The notes under the pieces: generated by a model | Told to the model about the DNA's origin: nothing | The model's input: only the letters and a program-made list of their open reading frames with translations | Databases searched by the model: none | Assembly (NCBI RefSeq): GCF_002871795.1 | Contig: NZ_PNHL01000022.1 | Location: forward strand, 1 to 26,159 | Direction: 5' to 3' | Length of the DNA stretch: 26,159 nucleotides | Source of the DNA: Brachybacterium sp. UMB0905 | GTDB taxonomy: Bacteria > Actinomycetota > Actinomycetes > Actinomycetales > Dermabacteraceae | Position numbers and translations under genes: made by a program | Shown here: one piece after another, positions 8,291-16,805 of the stretch | Layout of the letters: every line of letters starts with the position of its first letter | How positions within the stretch are numbered: the first letter of the stretch is position 1

Positions 8291-8545
8291 TCAGACGGTC
8301 TCGACGACGGAGACCACGCGACGGTCGCGCTTGCGGCCGAACTCCACGGTGCCCGCGGTGAGCGCGAACAGGGTGTCGTCGCTGCCGCGGCCCACACCGT
8401 CACCGGCGTGGATCTTGGTGCCCCGCTGGCGCACGAGGATCTCGCCGGCGCCGACGACCTGGCCGCCGAAGCGCTTCACACCGAGGCGCTGAGCGTTGGA
8501 GTCGCGGCCGTTCTTGGAGGAGCTGACGCCCTTCTTGGATGCCAT
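8291..8545 (-). CDS. rpmA: Large-subunit ribosomal protein bL27
   Basis: The 84-residue protein is a complete bL27, beginning [19 protein letters not shown] and containing the conserved [13 protein letters not shown] and [16 protein letters not shown] stretches. The basic N-terminal arm reaches the peptidyl-transferase centre in bacterial ribosomes. There is no N-terminal extension of the kind cleaved in Firmicutes. The ATG at 8545 follows AAGGAC, and the gene lies 33 nt after rplU, the usual pairing. Confidence 0.98.
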   Translation of the reverse strand: MASKKGVSSSKNGRDSNAQRLGVKRFGGQVVGAGEILVRQRGTKIHAGDGVGRGSDDTLFALTAGTVEFGRKRDRRVVSVVETV

Positions 8546-8578
8546 GTCGAATCAGTCCTTATCGCTGTCGGGGATCGC

Positions 8579-8887
8579 TCAGGCGATGCCGGTGATCTTC
8601 AGGCGGGTGAGCTCCTGGCGGTGGCCCTGGCGCTTCTTGTACCCGGTCTTGTTCTTGTAGCGGAGGATGCGGATCTTGTCGCCGCGGAGGTCCTCGACCT
8701 TCTCGGCGGTGACCTTGACCTTCGCGAGGTCCTTCTGGGCGGAGGTGACCTTGTCACCGTCGACCAGCAGCACGGGAGCGAGCTCGATGCTGTCGCCCGC
8801 CTCGCCGGCCACGCGGTTGATCACGATGGTGTCGCCCACCGACACCTTCTCCTGACGACCGCCTGCGCGGACGATTGCGTACACCAC
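8579..8887 (-). CDS. rplU: Large-subunit ribosomal protein bL21
   Basis: This 102-residue protein matches bL21: [17 protein letters not shown] near the start, LLVDGDKV in the middle and the [14 protein letters not shown] end that packs on 23S rRNA. Two tandem GTG codons (8887 and 8884) can serve as start. The first is chosen because GGAG lies 7 nt upstream; an N-terminal extension into the leader is not L21-like. A clear promoter lies about 170 nt upstream, giving a long untranslated leader with a stem-loop (8972-8989). Confidence 0.97.
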   Translation of the reverse strand: MVYAIVRAGGRQEKVSVGDTIVINRVAGEAGDSIELAPVLLVDGDKVTSAQKDLAKVKVTAEKVEDLRGDKIRILRYKNKTGYKKRQGHRQELTRLKITGIA

Positions 8888-8971
8888 GTCACTGCTCCAT
8901 CTTGTGAATCGGAATTGCTCGGGCGCCGTACCTCTGGGGAGTCTCACCGCGGACCTGCGACCGTCGACCGG

Positions 8972-8989
8972 TCCCGGGCAGGCCCGGGA
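8972..8989 (-). other. Stem-loop in the rplU leader
   Basis: TCCCGGG (8972-8978) pairs with CCCGGGA (8983-8989) across a 4-nt loop, within the inferred 160-nt untranslated leader of rplU. Leaders of L21 operons carry regulatory structures in some bacteria; whether this one does is unknown. Confidence 0.35.
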
Positions 8990-9054
8990 GGGAGGTGCGG
9001 TCGCGCGGCGTCCACCGCCGAGCACGACTATCGACGCGTTTCGCGCCGAGGGAC

Positions 9055-9083
9055 AGCTTACGGTCCGAGAATGTGCCGGTCAA
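9055..9083 (-). promoter_or_regulatory. Promoter of rplU-rpmA
   Basis: TTGACC (9083-9078) and TAAGCT (9060-9055) are separated by exactly 17 nt, a textbook actinobacterial housekeeping promoter (TTGACN-N17-TANNNT). It lies just after the rne stop and predicts transcription starting near 9048, about 160 nt before rplU. Confidence 0.75.
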
Positions 9084-9135
9084 CCATCGGACACGGTCCG
9101 ACCTGCGAGAACGCGGTCACACCCTGTGGAACACG

Positions 9136-12006
9136 TCACCCGTCGGACGGCTGCGTGCCCGAGGGCGTCCCGGCACCCTCCGCAGAGTCCTCCCCAGAAT
9201 CCTCCGCATCCGATGCCTTCGCGCCTGCGTCGCCTTCGCCGTCCGCGACGGTCACGACCTGGCCGTCGACCACCACCTCAGGCGGCTGCTGGCCGCTCGA
9301 GGCCGCAGCGATCGAGGCGATCGTGGCACGGGCGAGGGCGCGGGAGTCGGCGTCGTCCTCGAGGCGGTGCACATCTGAGGAAGTCTCCTCGCTCGACGTG
9401 TCCGTCTCCTCCTTGCCGCCGCGGCCGCGTCGGCCCCGTCGGCGCGAGGAGCGCTGCCCCTCGCCATCGTGCCCGGAGGACTGGGGCTGCTCGCCGTCGA
9501 CATCGATGATCATGCCGCGGCCGTGGCAGGCCTCGCAGGAGTGGGAGAAGGTCTCCACCAGGCCCTGACCCACGCGCTTGCGGGTCATCTGCACCAGACC
9601 CAGCGAGGTCACCTCGGCGACCTGATGCTTGGTGCGGTCGCGGCCCAGGCACTCCACGAGGCGGCGCAGCACGAGGTCCCGGTTGGACTCGAGCACCATG
9701 TCGATGAAGTCGATGACGATGATGCCGCCGATATCGCGCAGCCGCAGCTGGCGCACGATCTCCTCAGCCGCTTCGAGGTTGTTCTTGGTGACCGTCTCCT
9801 CGAGGGAACCGCCGGAGCCGATGAACTTGCCGGTGTTGACGTCCACGACGGTCATCGCCTCGGTGCGGTCGATCACGAGTGAGCCGCCGGAGGGCAGGTA
9901 GACCTTGCGATCCATGGCCTTCAGCAGCTGCTCATCGATGCGGTGCTTGGCGAAGACGTCCTTCTCGCCGACATGGCGGGTGACGCGCTCGAGCAGATCC
10001 GGCGCCACATCGGAGACGTACTCGTGCACGTCCTGGTGGACCTTCTCACCCTCGACGATCAGGGAGGTGAAGTCCTCGTTGAAGACGTCGCGCACCACCT
10101 TGATGGCGATGTCCGGCTCCTGCGAGAGGGCCACCGGCGCCGACTTCGACTTCTGCTTCTTGGTGATCTTCTCCCACTGGGCGCGCAGGCGCTCGACGTC
10201 GTGGGTGAGCTCCTCCTCGCTCGCTCCCTCGGCGGCGGTGCGCACGATCACGCCCGCCTCATCAGGGATGATCTGACGCATGATCTTCTTCAGCCGGGCC
10301 CGCTCGGTGTCCGGCAGCTTGCGGGAGATGCCGGTCATGGATCCGCCGGGCACGAACACGAGGTAACGGCCAGGCAGGGAGATCTGGCTGGTGAGCCGGG
10401 CGCCCTTATGGCCGATGGGGTCCTTGGTGACCTGCACCAGCACGGAGTCGCCGCTCTTGAGCGCGAGCTCGATGCGGCGCGGTTGGCCGTCCAGCCCCGC
10501 GGCATCCCAGTTGACCTCGCCGGCGTACAGCACGGCGTTGCGACCCTTGCCGATGTCCACGAAGGCGGCCTCCATGGACGGCAGCACGTTCTGCACCTTG
10601 CCCAAGTAGACATTGCCCACCATGGAGGTCTGGGACTTCTGGGCGACGTAGTGCTCGACCAGGACGTCGTCCTCGAGCACGGCGATCTGAGTGCGGCCGG
10701 GGCGCTCACGCACCACCATGGAGCGCTTGACGGATTCGCGGCGGGCCAGGAACTCGGCCTCGGTGATGACGCTGCGGCGCCGTCCGGCATCCCGACCCTC
10801 ACGGCGGCGCTGGCGCTTGGCCTCCAGACGCGTGGAGCCCTTGACGGCCTTCACCTCATCACGGGCCTCCCGCACCTTGACCACGGTGTTCGGCGGATCA
10901 TCCGGGGATGTCTCATCGGAGCCGCTGCCGGAGCGGCGGCGACGCCGACGTCGACGGGAGCTCGAAGAGGAGCCAGAGGAGCCGCTGTGACCGCTGCCGG
11001 AGTCATCCCCGGAGCCGTCCTGGTCATCGCCTGTCTCCTGCCCCTGCTCGGAGGAGTTCTCGGAGGTCGAGGAGTCGTCATCGCTGCGCCCGCGGCCGCG
11101 ACGTCCGCGCCCGCCGCGGCGGCGGCGCCGACGCGAGGAGCCGGAGCGCTCAGAGCTCGAGGAGTCCTCACTGCCGGAGGAGTCATCACCGCCGTCGGAA
11201 CCCTGGGCATCGGAGTCCCCCTCAGAGGCGCTCTGCTGATCCTGCCCGTTCTGATCGTCCGTGCTGTCCGCGGAGCCCTGGGAGCGCTGCGAGGAGCGAC
11301 GGCGCCGACGCGCGGGGCGCGCATCGTCCGTCTCCGCGTCATCCTCATCGTCGGTATCAGCGTTCTCGGGCGCCTGGGCCGCCGCAAAGGAAAGGTCCGC
11401 GCTGCCCACGGGGGCATCCTGCGGGCCGACCGTGGTGCGGGGCTGCGGGGTAGGGGCCTGGAACAGCAGGGAGGCGAAGTCCATCTGGACCTGCTCGCGA
11501 CGCCGGGCGCGATCCTCGTCCTGCTCATCCTCGGCGTCCGCAGTGTCCGCGGCGGGCCGGGAGGAGGCGAGGGCACGCAGATCATCGGCAACGGTGGAGG
11601 GTGCCGATGCCTGCTGCTCGGGCTGTTCAGGCTCCGTCGGCTCTGCTGCGGTCTCCTCGTCGGCCTCGGCGGCGGTCTGCTCGGTCACGGGCTCGCTCGC
11701 GGGCACAACGGGCGCCCCGGCGGGAGCGCCGGCACGCCGACGGCGCCGGGCGGGCGCGGGGGCCGGTTCGATCGGCTCCTGGGACTGCGGGGCCACGATG
11801 GTGCGCGGCGCCGAGGAGACCTCCGGCTCGATCGTGGGCGGGGTGAAAGCGGGCGCTCCGGCGGGGGAGCCCGCGCGGCGACGCCGACGGGGCGCGCTCG
11901 CAGGCGCCTTCGACACCTCTGTGGTCTCCGGGGTGGACGTCTCCGGGGTGGTCGATGCGCCGGATTCGTCCTGCGGTTCGAGGGAAGTATGGGTGCTGTC
12001 AGCCAT
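9136..12006 (-). CDS. rne: Ribonuclease E/G with long disordered N-terminal region
   Basis: RNase E cuts single-stranded RNA in mRNA decay and rRNA/tRNA maturation. The 956-residue protein has its catalytic part in the C-terminal half: an S1 domain (about 438-540), the 5'-sensor region, and a DNase I-like site with D721 in VVDVNTGKF and D765 in VIDFIDM. The zinc-link cysteines are C823 and C826 (CEAC). Residues 1-380 are low-complexity and acidic/serine-rich, broken by arginine blocks (39-44, 87-91, 233-237, 292-297, 351-358) and a repeated RRRRRAG.PAGAP element (40-52 and 87-99). Such N-terminal extensions are usual in actinobacterial RNase E, as opposed to the C-terminal scaffold in E. coli. 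A shorter basic/acidic tail follows the catalytic part. The ATG at 12006 has AAGGAG 8 nt upstream. Confidence 0.95.
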   Translation of the reverse strand: MADSTHTSLEPQDESGASTTPETSTPETTEVSKAPASAPRRRRRAGSPAGAPAFTPPTIEPEVSSAPRTIVAPQSQEPIEPAPAPARRRRRAGAPAGAPVVPASEPVTEQTAAEADEETAAEPTEPEQPEQQASAPSTVADDLRALASSRPAADTADAEDEQDEDRARRREQVQMDFASLLFQAPTPQPRTTVGPQDAPVGSADLSFAAAQAPENADTDDEDDAETDDARPARRRRRSSQRSQGSADSTDDQNGQDQQSASEGDSDAQGSDGGDDSSGSEDSSSSERSGSSRRRRRRGGRGRRGRGRSDDDSSTSENSSEQGQETGDDQDGSGDDSGSGHSGSSGSSSSSRRRRRRRRSGSGSDETSPDDPPNTVVKVREARDEVKAVKGSTRLEAKRQRRREGRDAGRRRSVITEAEFLARRESVKRSMVVRERPGRTQIAVLEDDVLVEHYVAQKSQTSMVGNVYLGKVQNVLPSMEAAFVDIGKGRNAVLYAGEVNWDAAGLDGQPRRIELALKSGDSVLVQVTKDPIGHKGARLTSQISLPGRYLVFVPGGSMTGISRKLPDTERARLKKIMRQIIPDEAGVIVRTAAEGASEEELTHDVERLRAQWEKITKKQKSKSAPVALSQEPDIAIKVVRDVFNEDFTSLIVEGEKVHQDVHEYVSDVAPDLLERVTRHVGEKDVFAKHRIDEQLLKAMDRKVYLPSGGSLVIDRTEAMTVVDVNTGKFIGSGGSLEETVTKNNLEAAEEIVRQLRLRDIGGIIVIDFIDMVLESNRDLVLRRLVECLGRDRTKHQVAEVTSLGLVQMTRKRVGQGLVETFSHSCEACHGRGMIIDVDGEQPQSSGHDGEGQRSSRRRGRRGRGGKEETDTSSEETSSDVHRLEDDADSRALARATIASIAAASSGQQPPEVVVDGQVVTVADGEGDAGAKASDAEDSGEDSAEGAGTPSGTQPSDG

Positions 12007-12354
12007 GCGGCCGTCTCCTTCGAGGGACCAGCGCACCCTGGCCCTTCGTGGTCATCGTCCCTGGGGACGGAAGTCTCAAGCCCTCTCCGTCGCGCAGCTC
12101 CACCTGTGAAGCGCAGCGATGCCGGACGCTTCGAGCACATCGGTCGCGGTCTGCCGCGTGGCCGGTGCTCCCCCGTCCTGACGCCGGGAGGTTCCTCCAC
12201 CCGGTACGGGGCGAAGGAGTGCCTGGGCCAGTATGGCACAGGGCCCCGGCGCGGCGACTGGTGCGACGCACCGCGAAACAGGACGATGGTCCCGCAGGCA
12301 GGCCCCTGCAGCACCTAGGTTTTGTGACAGCGTGTGTCGTCCCTGGGAGGAAGC
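12007..12354. other. Divergent rne/cydA intergenic region (348 bp)
   Basis: No credible gene is visible here. It must hold the start signals of rne (minus) and cydA (plus). I see a 6-bp-arm palindrome CGTCCCTGGGGACG at 12056-12069 in the rne leader, and a possible cydA -10 and operator, listed separately. An 11-nt word TCGTCCCTGGG occurs at 12055-12065 and again at 12337-12347, overlapping the cydA ribosome site. No convincing housekeeping promoter for rne was found by eye. Confidence 0.6.
12280..12321 (+). promoter_or_regulatory. Candidate DosR-type operator and -10 of cydA
   Basis: The inverted repeat AGGAC-GATG-GTCCC (12280-12293) has the half-sites and 4-nt spacing of the mycobacterial DosR box core (GGGAC-N4-GTCCC). 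One base breaks the symmetry, at the first position. TAGGTT (12316-12321) fits the TANNNT -10 pattern, and a start near 12328 would put the repeat centre at about -42, where an activator replaces the -35. No good -35 is present at the usual spacing. The leader would be about 27 nt, ending in GGGAGG before the ATG. Confidence 0.5.
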
Positions 12355-13911
12355 ATGGAAGCCCTCGATATCGCACGGTGGCAGTTCGGCATCACCACCG
12401 TGTACCACTTCATCTTCGTGCCGCTGACCATCGGCCTGTCGTTCCTGGTCGCGATCATGCACACCAAGGCGGTGCGCAGCAAAGATGCGGTCACCAAGGA
12501 CGCCTGGACCCGCCTGACGAAGTTCTTCGGCGGCATGCTGATCATCAACTTCGGCATCGGCATCGCCACCGGCATCGTCCAGGAGTTCCAGTTCGGCATG
12601 AACTGGTCGGAGTACTCCCGCTACGTGGGCGACATCTTCGGCGCGCCCCTCGCGCTCGAGGGCCTGCTGGCCTTCTTCCTCGAGTCGGTGTTCCTGGGGC
12701 TGTGGATCTTCGGCTGGAATCGCATGAACGAGAAGCTCCACCTGATGACGATCTGGATGGTCGCGATCGGCACCATGCTCTCGGCGTACTTCATCATCGC
12801 CGCCAACAGCTTCATGCAGCACCCCGTCGGCGCCGTGTTCAACCCGGAGACGGGCCGCGCGGAGATGGATCCCGGGCAGGGCTCCCTGTGGTCCGTGCTC
12901 ACGAACGTCACCACGCTGGCCGCCTTCCCGCACGTGATCTTCGGCGCCTGGCTGACCGCCGCCGCCTTCGTGGTGGGCGTGGCCGCCTGGCACCTGGTCA
13001 AGCACCACAACACCGCCCAGGAGCTGGGCGTGGACAGCGAGGAGGGCGCCCAGCATCGCACGCTGGCGCAGACCATCTTCCGGCCCGTGCTGCGCTTCGG
13101 CGTGCTGATGATGGTGATCGCCGGGATCGGCCTGGTCGTCACCGGCGATATGCAGGCCAAGATCATGTTCCACCAGCAGCCGATGAAGATGGCCTCCGCC
13201 GAAGCGCTGTGCGAGACCACCGAGGGCGCGGCCTTCTCGATCCTGACCGTCGGCGGCCCCGATGCCTTCGCCACCGACTGCGACGGTGTCACCCACCTCA
13301 TCGAGGTCCCCTACGTCACCTCGATCCTGGCCACGAACGACCCGAATGCCACTCTGCAGGGCGTCGAGGACCTGCAGGCGCAGTACAAGGCCGAGTTCGG
13401 TGAGACCGTCACGGACATCTACGGCAACGAGGTGGAGGCGGACTACCGCCCCAACCTGTTCGTCACCTACTGGTCCTTCCGCCTCATGATCGGTCTGGCC
13501 GTGTTCAGCGCGATCCTCGCCGTGTGGGCGTTCTGGGTGACCCGCGGCAAGGGCGATCAGGCCCGCACCACCGGCTCGAAGGCCTTCAAGTGGTTCGCGG
13601 TCCTCGCGATCCCGATGCCGTTCCTGGCCAACGCCGCCGGCTGGGTGTTCACCGAAATGGGCCGCCAGCCCTGGGTGGTGCACCCCAATCCCGATGACCC
13701 GACGGTGCGCCTGATGACCGTGCAGGGCGTGTCCAACCACGAGCCCATGGTGGTGCTGGTGTCGCTGATCGCCTTCACGCTGATCTACGGCGTGCTCGCC
13801 GTCATCTGGTTCGAGCTCATGCGCAAGGCCGCGCTGAAGGGCATTCCGCTGCCCCGGAAGCGCGAGGAGTCGCAGGAGCTCGATACCCCGACCATCTCCT
13901 TCGGATACTGA
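12355..13911 (+). CDS. cydA: Cytochrome bd quinol oxidase subunit I
   Basis: CydA oxidises quinol and carries the three hemes of cytochrome bd, a high-affinity terminal oxidase in the cytoplasmic membrane. The 518-residue protein keeps the expected ligands: H18 in VYHFIF, H193 in FPHVIFG and M378 in SFRLMIG, plus the glutamates E102 and E110 of the heme/proton path. The quinol-loop signature GRQPW (436-440) is present. About nine hydrophobic segments are visible. The extra loop of the long-Q-loop class is not evident, so this is the short type. The ATG at 12355 is chosen for the GGGAGG 4 nt before it. It opens an operon cydA-cydB-cydD-cydC-kinase. Confidence 0.97.
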   Translation: MEALDIARWQFGITTVYHFIFVPLTIGLSFLVAIMHTKAVRSKDAVTKDAWTRLTKFFGGMLIINFGIGIATGIVQEFQFGMNWSEYSRYVGDIFGAPLALEGLLAFFLESVFLGLWIFGWNRMNEKLHLMTIWMVAIGTMLSAYFIIAANSFMQHPVGAVFNPETGRAEMDPGQGSLWSVLTNVTTLAAFPHVIFGAWLTAAAFVVGVAAWHLVKHHNTAQELGVDSEEGAQHRTLAQTIFRPVLRFGVLMMVIAGIGLVVTGDMQAKIMFHQQPMKMASAEALCETTEGAAFSILTVGGPDAFATDCDGVTHLIEVPYVTSILATNDPNATLQGVEDLQAQYKAEFGETVTDIYGNEVEADYRPNLFVTYWSFRLMIGLAVFSAILAVWAFWVTRGKGDQARTTGSKAFKWFAVLAIPMPFLANAAGWVFTEMGRQPWVVHPNPDDPTVRLMTVQGVSNHEPMVVLVSLIAFTLIYGVLAVIWFELMRKAALKGIPLPRKREESQELDTPTISFGY

Positions 13912-13932
13912 GAGAGCTGAGGATTCCCCATC

Positions 13933-15006
13933 ATGGACATCACTTTCCTCCAGGGCCTCTGGTTCGCTCTCATCGCGGTCCTGTTCGCCGGGTACTTCGT
14001 GCTCGAGGGCTTCGACTTCGGCGTCGAGATGAACCTCGCCACCCTCGGCAAGGGCGACCCCGAGCGCAACCGCACCATGCTCAAGACCATCGGCCCGATC
14101 TGGGACGGCAACCAGGTGTGGGTGCTCGTGGGCGGAGCCGGCATCTTCGCGGCGTTCCCCGAGTGGTACGCCACCCTGTTCTCCGGCTTCTACCTCGCGC
14201 TGCTGCTTCTCCTGCTGGTGCTGATCCTGCGCGTGTGCGCCTTCAAGTGGCGGGAGAAGCGAAACTCCGCGGCCTGGCACAAGGGCTGGGACATCATCCA
14301 CATCATCTCCGGTTTCGTGCCGGCACTGCTGTGGGGCGTGGCCTTCGCGAACATCGTGCGCGGCGTCCAGATCGACGACAACGCGTGGATCACCACGAAC
14401 CTGATCGGGCTGCTGAACCCCTTCGGGTTGCTGGGCGGCCTGGTGTTCGTGGGCCTGTTCTGGCTGCACGGAACCCACTACCTGGCGCTGCGCACCACCG
14501 GTGAGCTGCGCGAGGATGCCAACAAGCAGGCCTCTTGGATGATCTACCCGGTGATCGTGCTGGGCGCGATCTTCCTGATCTGGAACCAGCTGGCGCACTC
14601 CAACACCTGGCTGACCTGGATCCCGCTGCTCATCGCAGCGCTGGCCCTGGTCGCGGTGATCTTCACGAACAAGGCTCGCCGGGAGGGCATGTCCTTCCTG
14701 GCCACCACCGTGGCGATCGTCGCCGCGGCTGCGCAGATGTTCGGCGGCCTGTTCCCGAACGTGCTGCCGGCCACGAACGATCCGGCGAACTCGCTGACCA
14801 TCGCGGGCTCCGCCTCGACTGAGCACACGCTGCTGCTGATGGCGATCTTCGTGGTGCTGTTCCTGCCGATCGTGCTGTCCTACCAGGCCTGGGGCTACAA
14901 GGTGTTCAGCCACCGTCTGACCGTCGGCGAACCGGATGAGCGCGAGGGCCAGGGCCCCAAGGCGCGCATCGTCGGCGCCTACCGGGCGGCCTTCGAGCAG
15001 GAGTGA
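13933..15006 (+). CDS. cydB: Cytochrome bd quinol oxidase subunit II
   Basis: CydB is the structural partner of CydA and is needed for heme assembly. The 357-residue, mostly hydrophobic protein shows the N-terminal family signature (FVLEGFDFGVEMNLATLG, about 22-39), then GPIWDGNQVW and FPEWYATLFSGFYLAL, typical of the CydB/AppB family, with about eight or nine membrane segments. It starts 21 nt after cydA behind a GAGGA ribosome site. The cytoplasmic C-terminus is short and charged. Length is near that of E. coli CydB (379). Confidence 0.97.
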   Translation: MDITFLQGLWFALIAVLFAGYFVLEGFDFGVEMNLATLGKGDPERNRTMLKTIGPIWDGNQVWVLVGGAGIFAAFPEWYATLFSGFYLALLLLLLVLILRVCAFKWREKRNSAAWHKGWDIIHIISGFVPALLWGVAFANIVRGVQIDDNAWITTNLIGLLNPFGLLGGLVFVGLFWLHGTHYLALRTTGELREDANKQASWMIYPVIVLGAIFLIWNQLAHSNTWLTWIPLLIAALALVAVIFTNKARREGMSFLATTVAIVAAAAQMFGGLFPNVLPATNDPANSLTIAGSASTEHTLLLMAIFVVLFLPIVLSYQAWGYKVFSHRLTVGEPDEREGQGPKARIVGAYRAAFEQE

Positions 15007-15035
15007 TCCTCAGGTGATCCTGCGATGATCGCTTC

Positions 15036-16805
15036 ATGACCACCTCCACTGAGCGCCCGGGCGTGCCGCCAACCGGCGGCTCCCCGGGCGCTCCGTCGTC
15101 CTCTCCCTCCTCGGCGCCGCGGACGTCCCGCGCCTCGCGTGCGCCTTTGGATCCACGGCTGCTGCGCCATGTTCGGGCCGCCCGCTCCCATGTGGTGCGC
15201 ACGGCGCTGCTGGGCGTGGTGCAGGCCGCGGCGATCATCGTCACCGCCCTCGCGCTCGGCGGGATCGGTGGGGCTCTGCTGAGCGACGCGGTGGCCCCGC
15301 AGGCGCTGCCGGGCCTGCTGGCTGCTGTCGTACTCGCCCTGCTGGTGCGCGCCGGTGCGGTGATCATCGAGCAGCGCACGGCGCACCGCGCGGCGACCGC
15401 GGCGATCGCGCAGCTGCGCACGGACGTGGTCGCGCACACCGCACGCCTGGGCCCTCGCGCCGGGGCGGGCCGCGGCGCGGATGTGACGACGCTGGCGACC
15501 ACGGGCATTGAGAATCTCCGCCCCTACCTGGTGGGGTATGTCCCCAAGCTCCTGCTCACCTGCACCGCCACTCCCCTGGTCCTCGTCGCCCTGGTGCTGC
15601 TGGATCTCGATTCGGCGCTGATCGCCCTGGTGACTCTGCCGCTGATCCCGATCTTCATGATCCTGGTGGGGAAGATGACGCTGGGCCGCTCCGAGCGACT
15701 GCTCGCGGATATGCGCACCCTGTGGGCGCAGATGCTGGACCTCGTGGAGGGCCTGCCCACGCTGAAGGCTTTGGGGCGTGAACGCGGACCCGAGCGGATC
15801 ATTCACCGGCTCGGCGAGCGCCATCGTGGCTCGACCATGGGATCGCTGCGCTACGCCTTCCTGTCCTCCTTCATGCTGGAGTTCCTGGCCACGCTGTCGG
15901 TTGCGCTGATCGCGGTGCACATCGGCCTGCGCCTGGTGTTCGGCGAGATGGAGATCGGCCCGGCGCTCGCGGTGCTGGTGCTCGCCCCGGAGGTGTATCT
16001 GCCGCTGCGGCAGGTGGGCCAGCAGTACCACTCCTCCACCGACGGGCTCGCGGCGGTCAACGCCGCCTTCGCGGTGCTCGAGGAGGAGGGGATGGCCGAC
16101 GGGACCGTGCCCGCCCCGGACCTGCACCAGGTCACCATCGCACTGCAGGAGGTGAGCGTCCGCTCCCGCTCCGGCTGGGCCCCGCACCGCATCTCCGGTC
16201 AGATCCGGCCTGGGCAGATCACCGTCCTCGCCGGGCCCAGCGGCTCCGGGAAGACGACGCTGCAGCAGGTCCTGCTGGGGCTGCTTCCCCCCGATCACGG
16301 CAGCGTGGCCCTGCGCGCAGCAGACGGCACCGAGCTGCCGATCGCCGAGGTGGAGCGCCGCTCCTTCTGGGATCAGGTGATCTGGCTGCCGCAGCGTCCG
16401 GTGCTGCGGCCCGGTACTCTGCGTGAGCTGCTGCTCGAGGTCCGGCCAGCGGCGAGCGAGGAGGAGCTCGCCGCGGCGGCGGCCCGCACGGGCCTGGATC
16501 AGGTGATCGCCGAACGCGGCTGGGAGGCGCAGCTGGGCCGGGGCGGGCAGGGGCTGTCGCTGGGCGAACGCCAGCGGGCGGCGCTCACCCGGGCGCTGCT
16601 GTCCGAGGCGCCGCTCGTGGTGCTCGATGAGCCCACCGCACACCTCGACGGCGGCACGGAGGACCTCGTGATCGAGCTGCTGCACACCCTGCGCGCCCAG
16701 GGCCGCACCATCGTGCTGGCCGCCCATCGCGAGTCCCTCGTGGATCTCGCCGATGCGGTGATCGAGGTGCGCACCGCCGCTGCTGCCGAGGAGGTGTCCC
16801 GATGA
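15036..16805 (+). CDS. cydD: Thiol reductant ABC exporter subunit CydD
   Basis: CydDC is a heterodimeric ABC transporter needed for cytochrome bd maturation; in E. coli it has been linked to export of cysteine/glutathione and, in recent work, to heme handling. This 589-residue half-transporter has an ABC membrane domain (about 50-340) and an ATPase domain with Walker A GPSGSGKTT (400-408), signature LSLGERQR (507-514) and Walker B with D531/E532, then the H of AAHRES. The signature LSLGE instead of LSGGQ fits the D-type half. A proline/serine-rich stretch of about 40 residues precedes the first helix. It starts 29 nt after cydB with only a weak ribosome site, and its stop overlaps the next ATG (ATGA). 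Confidence 0.94.
   Translation: MTTSTERPGVPPTGGSPGAPSSSPSSAPRTSRASRAPLDPRLLRHVRAARSHVVRTALLGVVQAAAIIVTALALGGIGGALLSDAVAPQALPGLLAAVVLALLVRAGAVIIEQRTAHRAATAAIAQLRTDVVAHTARLGPRAGAGRGADVTTLATTGIENLRPYLVGYVPKLLLTCTATPLVLVALVLLDLDSALIALVTLPLIPIFMILVGKMTLGRSERLLADMRTLWAQMLDLVEGLPTLKALGRERGPERIIHRLGERHRGSTMGSLRYAFLSSFMLEFLATLSVALIAVHIGLRLVFGEMEIGPALAVLVLAPEVYLPLRQVGQQYHSSTDGLAAVNAAFAVLEEEGMADGTVPAPDLHQVTIALQEVSVRSRSGWAPHRISGQIRPGQITVLAGPSGSGKTTLQQVLLGLLPPDHGSVALRAADGTELPIAEVERRSFWDQVIWLPQRPVLRPGTLRELLLEVRPAASEEELAAAAARTGLDQVIAERGWEAQLGRGGQGLSLGERQRAALTRALLSEAPLVVLDEPTAHLDGGTEDLVIELLHTLRAQGRTIVLAAHRESLVDLADAVIEVRTAAAAEEVSR

Noticed and set aside
6616..8361. Long plus-strand open frame opposite obgE
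   Set aside because: Shadow frame with no recognisable motif; the minus strand has complete Obg, G and OCT domains.
9943..12318. Long plus-strand open frame opposite rne
   Set aside because: Low-complexity product rich in Gly, Arg and Leu with no family resemblance; it is the antisense shadow of the RNase E gene.
12319..12340. Possible Rex (NADH-sensing repressor) site upstream of cydA
   Set aside because: TTGTGACAGCGTGTGTCG only loosely resembles the TGTGAA-N-TTCACA operator; the second half does not mirror the first.
12076..14913. A very long open frame on the minus strand opposite cydA and cydB
   Set aside because: Its product is dominated by His/Gln/Asp/Glu/Arg low-complexity runs, as expected when a GC-rich gene is read antisense. 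The plus strand has intact CydA and CydB with all ligands.
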